This document shows, in pieces, positions 1 through 8,889 of a stretch of 64,000 bases of DNA. Below the pieces are notes generated by a model. That model saw nothing but the letters and a program-made list of their open reading frames with translations. It had not been told where the DNA came from and did not search any database. Within the stretch, counting starts at the first letter, position 1; every line of letters begins with the position of its first letter. Origin of the DNA: Nocardia puris (GTDB lineage: Bacteria; Actinomycetota; Actinomycetes; Mycobacteriales; Mycobacteriaceae); contig NZ_QNRE01000002.1 of NCBI RefSeq assembly GCF_003315035.1, forward strand, positions 186,001 to 250,000, read 5' to 3'. The position numbers and the translations under genes are program-made.

Positions 1-331
1 GCCGGTGCAGAAGCACATCCCCGTCCTGCTCGGCGCGGCCGGTACCGAGAAGACCTTCGGCTGGCTCGCCGACAACGCCGACGGCTGGATCACCACTCCC
101 ACCGAAGGCGGCATCGACGACAAGATCGCACTCCTGCACCGGGTCTGGCGCGAGAAAGGGCGCGAGGGCGCTCCGGAGATCATCGCCCTGGCCGGCCGCC
201 CGGATGCCACCCAACTGGCCCACTGGGCCGAGCGGGGCGTGACCGAGGCCGTCTTCGGCGTCCCCGACCGCTCCGCCGACGAGGTCCGCGCCTATCTGGA
301 ACGCCTCGCCGGCAAGCTCGGCCTGACCTGA
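1..331 (+). CDS. LLM-class flavin-dependent oxidoreductase, C-terminal part (5' end outside window)
   Basis: The frame is open from the left window edge to a TGA at 329-331 and gives about 109 residues. The segment near 12-40, with a glycine- and alanine-rich strand followed by 'ADNADGWITTP', resembles the last barrel strands of luciferase-like monooxygenases, which bind FMN or F420. The following helices and the end 'VFGVPDRSADEVRAYLERLAG' fit the usual C-terminal cap of that family, where a strand predicts 'V.F..P' and a final helix closes the barrel. The GTG at position 5 is probably internal because the family is normally about 280-350 residues. Substrate and cofactor cannot be told from this fragment. 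It faces the ABC permease gene convergently, with a terminator between. Confidence 0.6.
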   Translation, partial: PVQKHIPVLLGAAGTEKTFGWLADNADGWITTPTEGGIDDKIALLHRVWREKGREGAPEIIALAGRPDATQLAHWAERGVTEAVFGVPDRSADEVRAYLERLAGKLGLT

Positions 332-412
332 CGCCCGACTCGAAAGATGTTCCGGTGCGGCGTGCTTCCTGCCGTCCGGGATGCGCGCCGCGGCCCCGAT
401 CGCCCGGCGCGC

Positions 413-457
413 GAGGTGACCCCGCCCGGTTCAGGCCCGGACGGGGTCACCTTTTTG
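413..457 (+). terminator. Rho-independent terminator between convergent genes
   Basis: An 11-bp perfect stem (414-424 pairing with 442-452, AGGTGACCCCG/CGGGGTCACCT) encloses a GC-rich loop and is followed by TTTTT on the plus strand. It lies 80 bases after the first gene's stop and just before the stop of the convergent ABC permease gene. The stem could serve both directions, although only the plus strand has a clear T-tract. Confidence 0.85.
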
Positions 458-467
458 TCGAGCTCTC

Positions 468-2117
468 TCAGCCGATGTCGCGGCGCCGGTAGGCGAACAA
501 CCCCGCCGTGAGGAGGGCGGCGGCGATCGCCAGGAGCCACAGGATCGGGGTGGCGGTGAATTCGGCGCCGGGGAGTTTGGGCGGGTGGTTGAACGGGACG
601 AGGTTCATCGTCCAGTCGGGGAGCAGGTCGAAGGAACCGATGAAGTAGACGGCGATCAGGGTGGACAGGACGCCCCAGGCCAGCGGCGCGTAGCGGGGGA
701 GGAAGCCGAGCAGCGCGACCGTGAGTCCCGTGACGACCCAGACCGCGGGGAGCTGGACCAGGGCCGCGCCCAGCGTGCCGGACAACTGCCCGCCGAGGTC
801 GTCGGTGGTGGCGCCGTGGATGCCGCCGATGGCGAGCGCCGCGGCCAGCAGGGCCACCGCCGGGCCGAGCAGGGCGTAGCCGAGGTGGCTCGCGGCGTAG
901 CGGATCCGGCCGACCGAGCAGGCCAGCACCAACTCGGTGCGGGTGCCGGTCTCCTCCTCGTGCAGGCGCAGCGCCGCCGACACCGAATAGGCGGCGGCCG
1001 CGGCGGCCAGCACGGTGACGGCGTAGGCGATGAAGGAGTCCTCCAGGCTCTCCGAACCGCCCATGCGGGTGACGAGTTCGGCGAGCTCCTCGCTCTCGGC
1101 GAGCATGTCGCCGATGCTGCCGACGGTGCCGCCGATCAGCAGGCCGTAGAGCACGAACCCGAACGTCCAACCCAGCAGGGTGCCGCGCTGCAAGCGCGTC
1201 GCCAATCCCCACGGCCCGTTCAGCGTCGGGGCCGCGCGGGCGGGGCCGGGCCGTTCGGCCAGCATGCCCGAGCCCGTATCACGGTGCCGCAGCAGCGAAT
1301 ACGCCGCCGTGACGGTGAGCGCGGTGCCGCCGGACAACAGGATCAGCACCCACCAGCGCTCGTCGGCGAACGGACGGATCTGCGCGCTCCACCCCAGCGG
1401 TGAGAACCACGACAGCACACCGTTTCCCGCGTCACCGGCGGCGCGCAGGCCGAACGCCGCGCCGAGTGCCGAGAACGCCACACCGCGCGCGACCCGGGCG
1501 CCCGCACTCGCCTGGGCGGCCACGGCCGACACACCCGCCCACAGCGCACCCGACCCGGCCAGCGCCGCGCCGAACGCCACCGACCCGGCGGCGGGCAGAT
1601 CGGACGCGTACAGCGATGCGCCGCAGACGATTCCGGCGAGCAGCGCGCCACCCCAGGTCAGCAGCAGCGCCGAGGTGAGCCCGGCGAAGCGCCCGACGGC
1701 GGTGGAGGCCATCAGCTCCGCACGCCCGGACTCCTCTTCGACGCGGGTGTGCCGGATGACCGTGAGGACGGCCGCGATCGCGATGACGGAGTACATCGCC
1801 CCGCCCTCCCAGGTGCCGATCGACCCGAGCTCCGAGCTGAACACCGGCCCGTACATGGCGCGCAGCGCCGGATTGGCGGCGGTGGTCTGCGCCAAGGTGT
1901 CCAGCTGCGCCTGCGTGGTGTACAGGTCGCGGATGCTGAGGAACTGGAACACCGGCATGAGGCCGATGAGAATCGCCCAGACCGGCAACACGCTTCGGTC
2001 CCGGCGCAGCGCCAGGCGCAGCAGGTGGCCGGTGCCCGTGAAGTCGGCCACGACGCCCCGCACGGTGGTGGTGGCGGGAGCGCGATGCGCACCTCCCGCC
2101 GTGAGCGTGGCGGTCAT
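468..2117 (-). CDS. ABC exporter permease (Rv1217c / tetronasin-type)
   Basis: A 549-residue integral membrane protein with about twelve hydrophobic segments arranged as two similar halves; the second half begins after a hydrophilic linker near residues 280-300. This two-half layout is typical of the polyketide-antibiotic exporter permeases such as M. tuberculosis Rv1217c and TnrB-like proteins. It would form the channel of an exporter with the ATPase encoded just upstream, with which it overlaps by 4 bp (ATGA at 2114-2117), so the two are translationally coupled. In mycobacteria the homologous pair affects susceptibility to several drugs; the substrate here is unknown. Confidence 0.85.
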   Translation of the reverse strand: MTATLTAGGAHRAPATTTVRGVVADFTGTGHLLRLALRRDRSVLPVWAILIGLMPVFQFLSIRDLYTTQAQLDTLAQTTAANPALRAMYGPVFSSELGSIGTWEGGAMYSVIAIAAVLTVIRHTRVEEESGRAELMASTAVGRFAGLTSALLLTWGGALLAGIVCGASLYASDLPAAGSVAFGAALAGSGALWAGVSAVAAQASAGARVARGVAFSALGAAFGLRAAGDAGNGVLSWFSPLGWSAQIRPFADERWWVLILLSGGTALTVTAAYSLLRHRDTGSGMLAERPGPARAAPTLNGPWGLATRLQRGTLLGWTFGFVLYGLLIGGTVGSIGDMLAESEELAELVTRMGGSESLEDSFIAYAVTVLAAAAAAYSVSAALRLHEEETGTRTELVLACSVGRIRYAASHLGYALLGPAVALLAAALAIGGIHGATTDDLGGQLSGTLGAALVQLPAVWVVTGLTVALLGFLPRYAPLAWGVLSTLIAVYFIGSFDLLPDWTMNLVPFNHPPKLPGAEFTATPILWLLAIAAALLTAGLFAYRRRDIG

Positions 2118-3043
2118 GACGCCACCGCGCTCTCGGTCGCGGTGTCGGCGGACTGCCCGTCCACGTGGTAATGGCGCAGGAACAGTTCCTCCAGCGTCGG
2201 CGGCGCGCTGGTGAGGCTGCGCACCCCGACGTCACCGAGCACGCGGATCAGTTCGCCGAGGTGTTCGCTGTCGACCTGGCACCGCAGGGTCGTGCCGTCC
2301 AGTTCGATGTCGGCCACGCCCGGGATGCGGCCGAGATCGCCGGGGTCACCGAGCAATTCGGCCGTGATGGCGGTGCGCGAGAGGTGCCGCAGGTCCGCGA
2401 GGGTGCCGCTCTCGACGGTGCGCCCGGCCCGGATGATGGTCACCCGGTCGCACAGCGCCTCCACCTCCGAGAGGATGTGGCTCGACAGCAGCACCGTCGT
2501 GCCGCGGTCGTTGGCCTCGCGCACGCAGTCGCGGAACACCTGCTCCATCAGCGGGTCCAGGCCGGAGGTCGGTTCGTCGAGCAGCAGCAGCGGCACGTCG
2601 GAGGCCAGCGCCGAGATCAGCGCCACCTTCTGCCGGTTGCCCTTGGAGTAGGTGCGCGCCTTCTTGGTCGGGTCGAGGTCGAAGCGTTCGACCAGTTCGT
2701 CGCGGCGCTTCGGGTCCAGGGTGCCCCGCATGCGCGCCAGCAGATCGATGGTCTCACCGCCGCTGAGCGCGGACCACAGCGTGACATCGCCCGGCACATA
2801 GGCCAATTCGCGATGCAGTGAGACCGCGTCGGTCCACGGATCGCGGCCGAGCACCGCGGCCCGTCCGGACGTGGCGCGCAGGATGCCCAGCAGCACGCGG
2901 ATGGTGGTGGACTTGCCCGCGCCGTTCGGGCCCAGGAATCCGTGGATCTCGCCGTCGCGCACCGTGAGGTCGAGGCCGTCGAGGGCGGTGACGTGGCCGA
3001 ACGTCTTGCGCAGGCCGCGGATATCGATGACGTCGGTCATCAC
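2114..3043 (-). CDS. ABC exporter ATP-binding protein (Rv1218c-like)
   Basis: A 309-residue soluble ATPase. The P-loop GPNGAGKST is at residues 38-46, the signature-like YSKGNRQK follows in the helical domain, and the Walker [14 protein letters not shown] is next. The C-terminal 80 residues form the regulatory extension usual for drug-type exporters (DrrA family). The signature has YSKG in place of LSGG, as is common in the Rv1218c group. It overlaps the permease gene by 4 bp downstream and the TetR gene by 4 bp upstream (ATG at 3043, or ATG at 3040), so the three genes form one tight operon. It would energise extrusion of a hydrophobic drug-like substrate. Confidence 0.9.
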   Translation of the reverse strand: MMTDVIDIRGLRKTFGHVTALDGLDLTVRDGEIHGFLGPNGAGKSTTIRVLLGILRATSGRAAVLGRDPWTDAVSLHRELAYVPGDVTLWSALSGGETIDLLARMRGTLDPKRRDELVERFDLDPTKKARTYSKGNRQKVALISALASDVPLLLLDEPTSGLDPLMEQVFRDCVREANDRGTTVLLSSHILSEVEALCDRVTIIRAGRTVESGTLADLRHLSRTAITAELLGDPGDLGRIPGVADIELDGTTLRCQVDSEHLGELIRVLGDVGVRSLTSAPPTLEELFLRHYHVDGQSADTATESAVAS

Positions 3044-3675
3044 TTCTCCTTGGTGAGGATGTCGAGCAGGGACGGGTCCGCGAGCAGACCCTGGGTGTAG
3101 ATCTCGAGCACGGGCGGGGTGAACTCCTCGGCGACCGCCCGCATGACCTGCGCGAAGTCCACCTCCTCGCCGTCGGCGTGGTGGAGCTGGACCCAGAGCA
3201 TCACGGCGCCGGTATTGAGGGTCACGATCAGGCGCGCCCGCGCCATGGGGTCGCGGCTGGGTTTGATCACGCCCGCCTCGACTCCGCGCTCGATGTAGTC
3301 GTAGGCGTCGTCGACCATGCGCTCGAACAGCGATTCGGCGACCGGGCCGCCGGCCTGCAAGCTGCGCACCAGATAGGCGAGCAGCGGACCGTAGGCGTCG
3401 ATCTCGGCCATGGCGGCGAGGATGCCCTTGGCCGTGTCCGATGAGGTGAGGGTTCGCAGCTTCTGGCTGCGGACCAGCTCGAGCACGCGGTTGTCACAAG
3501 CGGTGCGCAGCCCCTCCTTGGACCCGAAGTGGTGATTGACCAGACCGGGGGAGACGCCCGCGGCGGCGGCGATGGCGCGGACTCCGACCTGGAATCCCCG
3601 CGCGCCGAACACCTCGATCGCCGTGTCCCGGATGCGGGCCGCGGTGGTGAGGTCCGCGCCGGCCGCCTTCGTCAT
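3040..3675 (-). CDS. TetR-family repressor of the efflux operon (Rv1219c-like)
   Basis: A 211-residue regulator with an N-terminal TetR helix-turn-helix (about residues 10-58: '[25 protein letters not shown]', then '[12 protein letters not shown]') and a helical ligand domain. It is the first gene of the operon, overlapping the ATPase gene, as Rv1219c does in M. tuberculosis, where it represses Rv1217c-Rv1218c. Two matching inverted repeats directly upstream (3689-3724) are the obvious autoregulatory operator. A C-terminal TetR_C-type domain is consistent with the length. The inducer is unknown. Confidence 0.88.
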   Translation of the reverse strand: MTKAAGADLTTAARIRDTAIEVFGARGFQVGVRAIAAAAGVSPGLVNHHFGSKEGLRTACDNRVLELVRSQKLRTLTSSDTAKGILAAMAEIDAYGPLLAYLVRSLQAGGPVAESLFERMVDDAYDYIERGVEAGVIKPSRDPMARARLIVTLNTGAVMLWVQLHHADGEEVDFAQVMRAVAEEFTPPVLEIYTQGLLADPSLLDILTKEK

Positions 3676-3688
3676 GGGTCCCCTCTCG

Positions 3689-3724
3689 TTGAACGCGTGT
3701 TCAATAAATTAAACACTCGTTCAA
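3689..3724. promoter_or_regulatory. Two tandem TetR operators
   Basis: Two 16-bp pseudo-palindromes, 3689-3704 (TTGAACGCGTGTTCAA) and 3709-3724 (read on the minus strand TTGAACGAGTGTTTAA), share the consensus TTGAAC-NNGTGTTYAA. They are 20 bp apart centre to centre, about two helical turns, on the same face of the DNA. They lie 14-49 bp before the TetR start codon and about 60 bp before the divergent acyl-CoA oxidase-like gene, so repression of both directions is possible. Identification as the Rv1219c-like binding site is inference from position and symmetry. Confidence 0.75.
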
Positions 3725-3784
3725 TCGGATCGGCAAGGGTTTTGCGTCGACCACCCGACACCGGCGGCGGCTATGGTCGGGTAC

Positions 3785-5716
3785 ATGGCTACCGGTAGCT
3801 CGACGACGGCAGATCACCTACGCGCGGCACTCGACGGACCGTGGGGCGCGGTTCGCGAGGAGGCCAGGATCCAACTGGCAGGGGAGGAATTCACCGGAGA
3901 CCCGTATCTCGACTACAAGGCGGCGCGCGCCCGCGTGCTCGACCAGATGCGCGCCATCACGAAACTCGGTCTGGCCGAACGTGGATTCCGCCGGGAGAAC
4001 GGCGGCACCGGCGAGCCCGGTGCGGCGGTGACCGGTCTGGAGATGCTCGCCTACGCCGATCTCTCGCTGTGGGTGAAGTCCGGCGTGCAATGGGGACTGT
4101 TCGGCGGCGCGGTGGAGAACCTGGGCACCGAACGGCACCGCCCCTACATCGAGCGGCTCATCAGCCTGGACCTGCTCGGCTGTTTCGCGATGACCGAATC
4201 CGGGCACGGCAGCGACGTGGCCAGCCTCGAGACCACGGCCACCTACGATCCGGACACCCGAGAGTTCGTGATCCATTCGCCGACCCCGTCCGCACGCAAG
4301 GATTACATCGGCGGCGCGGCCGAGCACGCCACCATGGCGGCGGTGTTCGCGCAGCTGATCACCGGCGGCGAGAACCGCGGCGTGCACTGCCTGCTGGTGC
4401 CGATCCGCGACGAGCACGGCGCGGATCTGCCCGGCGTCACCACCTCCGACGACGGGCTCAAGGGCGGCCTGCTCGGTGTCGACAACGGGCGCATCGTCTT
4501 CGACAACGTGCGCGTGCCGCGCGAGAACCTGCTCAACCGCTACGCCGACGTGGCCGAGGACGGCACCTACTCCTCGGAGATCGACAACCCCAGCCGCCGC
4601 TTCTTCACCACCCTGGGCACGCTGGTGCGCGGGCGGGTCAGCGTGGGCGGCGCGGCCGCGGCGGGCGCCCGGGTGGCGTTGAGCATCGCGGTGCGCTACG
4701 CGCTGAAGCGGCGCCAGTTCTCCGATCCGGACACCGGCGCGGAGACGGTGCTGCTGGACTACCGCAGCCACCAGCGCAGGCTGCTGCCGCTGGTCGCGAA
4801 GTCCTACGCCTACGCCTTCGCACAGAACGATCTGGTGCGCCGCATGCACCTGGTGCAGACCGGCCAGGATCTGGCGCCGGGCGCGCAGCGGGCGCTGGAG
4901 AAGCGCGCCGCGGGCCTCAAGGTCGCCCAGACCAGGCACGCCACCCGCGCCATCCAGGAGTGCCGCGAGGCGTGCGGCGGCGCGGGCTATCTCACCGAGA
5001 ACCGCCTGGTGACGCTGAAGGGCGACACCGACGTGTTCACCACGTTCGAGGGCGACAACGTGGTGCTCACCCAGCTGGTCGCCAAGGAACTGCTGACCGC
5101 TTACTCCGACGAGGTGCGCGACCTCGACGCGCTGGGCTGGGTGCGCTTCGCCGCCACCATGGCCGGCGACGTGGTGCGCAAGCAGACCGGCGTGCGCCAG
5201 CTGATCCAGACGTTGCGCGACCGCAGCGACGAGAACGTCGACGAGGGCGACCTGTCCCGCCGGGCGGTGCAGCTGCAGCTGCTGGCCGACCGCGAGGACT
5301 ACCTGGTGCGCACCGCCGCCCACCGGCTGCGCGCCCGGGCCAAGGACACCGGGCCGTTCGAGGCGTTCAATAACGCCCAGGACCACATCCTCGCCGCCGG
5401 CACCGCCCACATCGACCGCCTGGTGCTGGAGGCGTTCATCGAGGGCATCGCCGACATCCAGGACCCGGAGGCCAAGGCGCTGGCCGACGACGTCTGCGAC
5501 CTGTTCGTGTACTCGCTGCTGGAGGAGAACTCCGCCTGGTTCATCATGCACCGATTCATGTCGGTGGAACGCGCCAAGGCGGTGCGGCGCGGCGTGAACC
5601 AGCTCGTGGACCGCCTGCGCCCCCAGGCGCTGACGCTGGTGGAAGGGCTGGGCGTGCCGGAAAACATGCTGCGCGCGGCAATGCTGGACGACGCCAGCGT
5701 TTACGAACGCGCCTAG
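3785..5716 (+). CDS. Acyl-CoA oxidase-like acyl-CoA dehydrogenase
   Basis: A 643-residue flavoenzyme, longer than ordinary acyl-CoA dehydrogenases (about 380-430) and matching the acyl-CoA oxidase size class. The FAD/substrate segment 'CFAMTESGHGSDVASLETTATYD' near residue 130 and the region 'YLTENRLVTLKGDTDVFTTFEGDN' near residue 410, with the candidate catalytic Glu in TFEGDN, are those of the ACOX family. A long C-terminal helical domain follows. It would introduce the trans-2 double bond in an acyl-CoA in beta-oxidation, passing electrons to oxygen or to ETF. I chose ATG 3785; ATG 3773 is also in frame. It is divergent from the TetR operon. Confidence 0.85.
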   Translation: MATGSSTTADHLRAALDGPWGAVREEARIQLAGEEFTGDPYLDYKAARARVLDQMRAITKLGLAERGFRRENGGTGEPGAAVTGLEMLAYADLSLWVKSGVQWGLFGGAVENLGTERHRPYIERLISLDLLGCFAMTESGHGSDVASLETTATYDPDTREFVIHSPTPSARKDYIGGAAEHATMAAVFAQLITGGENRGVHCLLVPIRDEHGADLPGVTTSDDGLKGGLLGVDNGRIVFDNVRVPRENLLNRYADVAEDGTYSSEIDNPSRRFFTTLGTLVRGRVSVGGAAAAGARVALSIAVRYALKRRQFSDPDTGAETVLLDYRSHQRRLLPLVAKSYAYAFAQNDLVRRMHLVQTGQDLAPGAQRALEKRAAGLKVAQTRHATRAIQECREACGGAGYLTENRLVTLKGDTDVFTTFEGDNVVLTQLVAKELLTAYSDEVRDLDALGWVRFAATMAGDVVRKQTGVRQLIQTLRDRSDENVDEGDLSRRAVQLQLLADREDYLVRTAAHRLRARAKDTGPFEAFNNAQDHILAAGTAHIDRLVLEAFIEGIADIQDPEAKALADDVCDLFVYSLLEENSAWFIMHRFMSVERAKAVRRGVNQLVDRLRPQALTLVEGLGVPENMLRAAMLDDASVYERA

Positions 5717-5740
5717 CACTTCTCCCCGCGGGGCCGGTGC

Positions 5741-5853
5741 CATCGCGTACCGGCCCCGTCCACAAGGCAACCTATTCGAACCTCGCGACCAAGGCCTACA
5801 CCTGTTGCAACGGCACTGGATGCCGAGCAATACGCCGAAGGCGTTAGCTTTCG
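5741..5853 (-). repeat. Dispersed structured repeat, copy 1
   Basis: A 113-bp element that is about 88% identical, without gaps, to 6272-6384, with a 34-bp identical core. It contains the palindrome GTTGCAAC, a CGGCA-N5-TGCCG hairpin and a CGCC-GAA-GGCG hairpin in succession. The stop codon of the minus-strand gene at 5844 lies inside it. It resembles a family of intergenic repeats rather than a gene: the conserved part is the folded part, and the differences cluster in one 9-bp patch. See the findings. Confidence 0.8.
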
Positions 5854-6197
5854 CGGCCGCGGATGAGTTTGCGGATGGTGGCGTCGGGGTTGTCGACGTC
5901 CACGACGAGGCGGGTGAACGGCCCGGACGCCAGGTCGACGCGGATCGCCTTGCCGCGGAAGGTGGTGTCCCAGAACTCCTTGCGGCCCTTGCCATCCCGA
6001 TAGGTACCGGCCGCGATCACCTTGGGCAGGTAAGTGCCGGGCGCCCGCAACCAGGGCGGGCGCAACTCGGGCTCGGCGCGAGCGACCTCGCCGATGGCGT
6101 CGGAGGGCACCGTGATCGTGCGCCGCAGCGCCCACAACCGGTGACTGCCGACCACCCGGAAGGTGACGGTACGGCGGGTGACCTCCACCTCGACCAT
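5844..6197 (-). CDS. Hypothetical protein, 117 residues
   Basis: A small beta-rich protein with no signal peptide or membrane segment. I start it at ATG 6197 ('MVEVEVTRRTVTFRVVG'), because upstream in-frame codons run into the second copy of the 113-bp repeat. Alternating hydrophobic strands, then a Pro/Trp segment 'LRPPWLRAPGTYLPK', 'FWDTTFRGKAIRVDL' and a final 'RLVVDVDNPDATIRKL' helix suggest a compact PH-like or lipid-binding beta fold, but I do not recognise the family. It lies between the two copies of the repeat, and its stop codon is in copy 1. Confidence 0.65.
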   Translation of the reverse strand: MVEVEVTRRTVTFRVVGSHRLWALRRTITVPSDAIGEVARAEPELRPPWLRAPGTYLPKVIAAGTYRDGKGRKEFWDTTFRGKAIRVDLASGPFTRLVVDVDNPDATIRKLIRGRES

Positions 6198-6271
6198 AAT
6201 GCTCCTCCTCGAACCCGAGCCCAGCTCAACAAACCCTGCCCGGTCTATCAAGCCTGAGCCAGCCCCACCAC

Positions 6272-6384
6272 CATCGGACACCGGCCCGGTCCACAAAGCA
6301 ACCTTCTGGGACTTCGCGACCAAGGCCCACACCTGTTGCAACGGCACTGGATGCCGAGCAATTCGCCGAAGGCGTTGGCTTCCG
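6272..6384 (-). repeat. Dispersed structured repeat, copy 2
   Basis: Second copy of the element at 5741-5853, in the same orientation, with the same three hairpin or palindromic motifs. It begins 6 bp after the stop codon of the minus-strand NERD gene (6390) and ends about 75 bp before the next start codon. Both copies therefore occupy the same place: directly behind a gene's stop codon in the direction of transcription. Confidence 0.8.
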
Positions 6385-6389
6385 TTGGC

Positions 6390-7286
6390 TTACCCCGGGC
6401 CGTAGGTGAGGATCGCCGTGATGACGAACCACAGCGCCCACGCGAACGCGACGAGCATGCCGACCGTGAGCACGGCGCGCCTGAGGGCCCGGCCCATATC
6501 GATGTCACCGCGTTCGGGCGGGTACAGCTTCCACGGGCTGTACCAGGGCGCTTCGACGGCGAAAACCGGTCGGTGCGCCTCTTTTTCGGCCTGCGCCAGC
6601 TCCTCGGCGTACGCCTCGGCCTGGGCCTGGTTCGGGCCGCCGTGCCACAGCGAGATCTCCACCGGGCCGAGGAAGCCCTCGTTGAGCAGTTCCTGCGGGG
6701 CGGGCAGATAGGGCAGGATGCCCAGGCCGCGGAAGGCGATGGCGATGTCGTTCACCGTCCACAGGTGTTTCTCGCTCTGCGCCAGCGTGTCGAAGTAGTG
6801 CCGCAGCCGGGCCGGGTCGTTGCCCAGGATGACGTCGAAACTCGGGTCGCTCCAGGCCTGTTCGATGCTCAGCTCGGTGCCGCGCAGCGGGACGACGAGC
6901 GCGACGCCGTGCACGGCGCGCTGGCCGAGACCGCGCGCCGCGAGCCAGTCCTGCAATGCGTGCGTGTGCTCGCGCGACCGCTCCAGCGGCGTGCGGCGGT
7001 CGCGCCCTTCCAGCACCACGGGCTCACCGTCGATCACCCACGGCCCGTTGAGCGGGATGTCGAGCACGCCGTCCTGGCGGGCAGTGAGCGCCTCGGCCTC
7101 GATCACCACGCAGCTGGTGGGCGTCCACACGACGGCGTCGAACTGGTGCAGCCGGTTCTCGTGGAAGAGGCTGCAGTTGATGGTGGCGACGCCGTGCGGG
7201 CTGGCCGGATCCTTCCAGGTGCGCAGCCAGTCGATCAGCGCCCGTTCGGCATTGGTGCCTGCCGGGTTCTGCACTCGTACGAGCAT
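6390..7286 (-). CDS. NERD domain protein with C-terminal membrane anchor
   Basis: A 298-residue protein. The N-terminal half has the nuclease-related domain pattern: 'ERALIDWLRTW', then 'ENRLHQFDAVVWTPTSCVVIEAEAL' (about residues 43-70), with the D and ExE positions expected for a divergent PD-(D/E)xK-like core. A linker rich in Glu/Ala follows, and one hydrophobic segment (about 270-293) lies at the extreme C-terminus after a basic RRA stretch, suggesting a cytoplasmic domain tethered to the membrane. NERD proteins are thought to process DNA or act in signalling; the actual role here is unknown. Start ATG 7286. Confidence 0.72.
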   Translation of the reverse strand: MLVRVQNPAGTNAERALIDWLRTWKDPASPHGVATINCSLFHENRLHQFDAVVWTPTSCVVIEAEALTARQDGVLDIPLNGPWVIDGEPVVLEGRDRRTPLERSREHTHALQDWLAARGLGQRAVHGVALVVPLRGTELSIEQAWSDPSFDVILGNDPARLRHYFDTLAQSEKHLWTVNDIAIAFRGLGILPYLPAPQELLNEGFLGPVEISLWHGGPNQAQAEAYAEELAQAEKEAHRPVFAVEAPWYSPWKLYPPERGDIDMGRALRRAVLTVGMLVAFAWALWFVITAILTYGPG

Positions 7287-7385
7287 TCGCGACCGCCCTT
7301 CACGTCGTCACTCGACAGGGGACAGGATACGAGCCCGCGCGCGTGGCTCGCGCGGCTCGGGCCGACCTACGGCGTGTCGGTCGCC

Positions 7386-8777
7386 TCACTCGGGGATCTC
7401 GGCGGCCAGGCGGCCCGCGCGCACGGCCCGCACCAGCTCCTCGTGGTCGGCCTCGGTGCGGTCGGCGTAGCGCACCGCGAACGCGGTGACGGCGTCGTCG
7501 AAACGCTCGTCCCCGTCCAGGTAGCCGGCGAGCAGGCGCGGGTCCAGGGAGCGCGAATGCGCCCGCGCGAGCAGCGCGCCCGCGAGCCTGCCGTAGTCGT
7601 CGAGATCGTCGGCCGACAGCCCGGCCGGGTCGATGCTGCCCTTCAGATTGCGGAACTGGCGCACGATGAACGGCAGTTCGCGTCCGCCCAGCCGCAACGT
7701 CGTCCAGCCGAGCAGAATGTCGGTGTCGGCCTGAACGAGCCTGGCGCCCCGCACGATTCGCTCGCCCTCGTGGCGCACGGGTGGCGCGGGCAGATACGGC
7801 GCGAGCGCCGAGGGGATGGACTGCTTGAGTTGCAGCACCAGCACCTCGCCCTCGTTGCCGTGCAGCAGCGCCACATAGCTGTGCAGGCCGACGCTGCCGG
7901 TGCCGACGATGCGAAAAGCGATGTCGGACACTGCGAATCGCGCCAGCAGATTGCGCCGCGACTCGCGCAGCGTGTCGGCGTAGCGCTCGAGCCCGTCGAC
8001 GACCTCGGACTCGATGTCCTCGGCCACCGGGGTCAGCACCGGCGGGTCGCTCACGAATTCGTGCTTGCGCACGTCGGTTTCGTGATCGTCGAGGTGGCGG
8101 GTCCACTTGGCGGCCACCTTGGCGCTGGTGTTCTTGCGCGCCTTCTTGGCCGCCTTGTCGAAGTCGTCGATCAGGTCGTGCGCCTGGGCACGGTCGAGCA
8201 CCGACTCGTCGGGCAGCGCGCTCCAGGATTGCATGAACGGCAGATCCGCCAGCTGGTCCACGGCCACGCGGTAGGAGCGGGCGGCGTCGCGCGCGGCGCG
8301 GCGGCAGTCGTCCTCGCTCGCGCCCGAGACGCGCCCGGCCAACACCAGGCTGGCGGCCAGGCGCTCCAGATCCCACTCCCACGGCCCGGTGATGGTTTCG
8401 TCGAAATCGTTGATGTCCATGACGATTTCGCCGCGCGCGGTGCCGTAGAGGCCGAAGTTGGCGGCGTGCGCGTCGCCGCAGAGCTGGGCGTCGAGCCCGC
8501 TGACCGGTCCGCCCGCCAGATCCGCCGCCATCAGCCCGGCCGCGCCGCGATAGAACGTGAACGGGTCCGACATCATGCGGCCCACCCGCAATGGCACCAG
8601 GTGCGGCAGGCGGTCGCGGTGGGTCGCCTCGATGTAGTCGAGCACCTCGGGGCGCCGCTCGCCGCGCGCCTGGCGATCGCGCACCGTCACCGGGGTGGTC
8701 TCGCGCAGGGCCCGCCCCCTGGCCCTGACCTCCTCGGCGGGAACATAGGAGCGCAGATCCATACCACTGTCCGACAC
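7386..8777 (-). CDS. DUF2252 domain protein
   Basis: A 463-residue soluble protein of the DUF2252 family, whose hallmark 'FYRGAAGLMAADLAGG' and 'LCGDAHAANFG' segments lie near residues 65-105, followed by 'DINDFDETITGPWEWDLERLAAS'. The GDAH-x-x-NFG and D-x-ND-FDE pattern resembles the catalytic and metal-binding loops of kinase-like phosphotransferases, so a small-molecule kinase is plausible, but no substrate is established. It starts at GTG 8777 or ATG 8762. It is transcribed alone, divergent from the phosphatidyltransferase gene. Confidence 0.8.
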   Translation of the reverse strand: MSDSGMDLRSYVPAEEVRARGRALRETTPVTVRDRQARGERRPEVLDYIEATHRDRLPHLVPLRVGRMMSDPFTFYRGAAGLMAADLAGGPVSGLDAQLCGDAHAANFGLYGTARGEIVMDINDFDETITGPWEWDLERLAASLVLAGRVSGASEDDCRRAARDAARSYRVAVDQLADLPFMQSWSALPDESVLDRAQAHDLIDDFDKAAKKARKNTSAKVAAKWTRHLDDHETDVRKHEFVSDPPVLTPVAEDIESEVVDGLERYADTLRESRRNLLARFAVSDIAFRIVGTGSVGLHSYVALLHGNEGEVLVLQLKQSIPSALAPYLPAPPVRHEGERIVRGARLVQADTDILLGWTTLRLGGRELPFIVRQFRNLKGSIDPAGLSADDLDDYGRLAGALLARAHSRSLDPRLLAGYLDGDERFDDAVTAFAVRYADRTEADHEELVRAVRAGRLAAEIPE

Positions 8778-8889
8778 AACGGATCACGCTAGCGCGCCCG
8801 CTCCGGTTCTCGCGCGTTCCGCCCGTGTCGCCGCTCGCCGGGAGGTGCCCGGATGGCGGTGCCGGGGGCCGGTGCGGTATGCACGGCGT

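Noticed and set aside
6336..8792. 818-codon plus-strand frame antisense to the NERD and DUF2252 genes
   Set aside because: Both minus-strand genes carry clear family motifs; this frame has none and includes the repeat.
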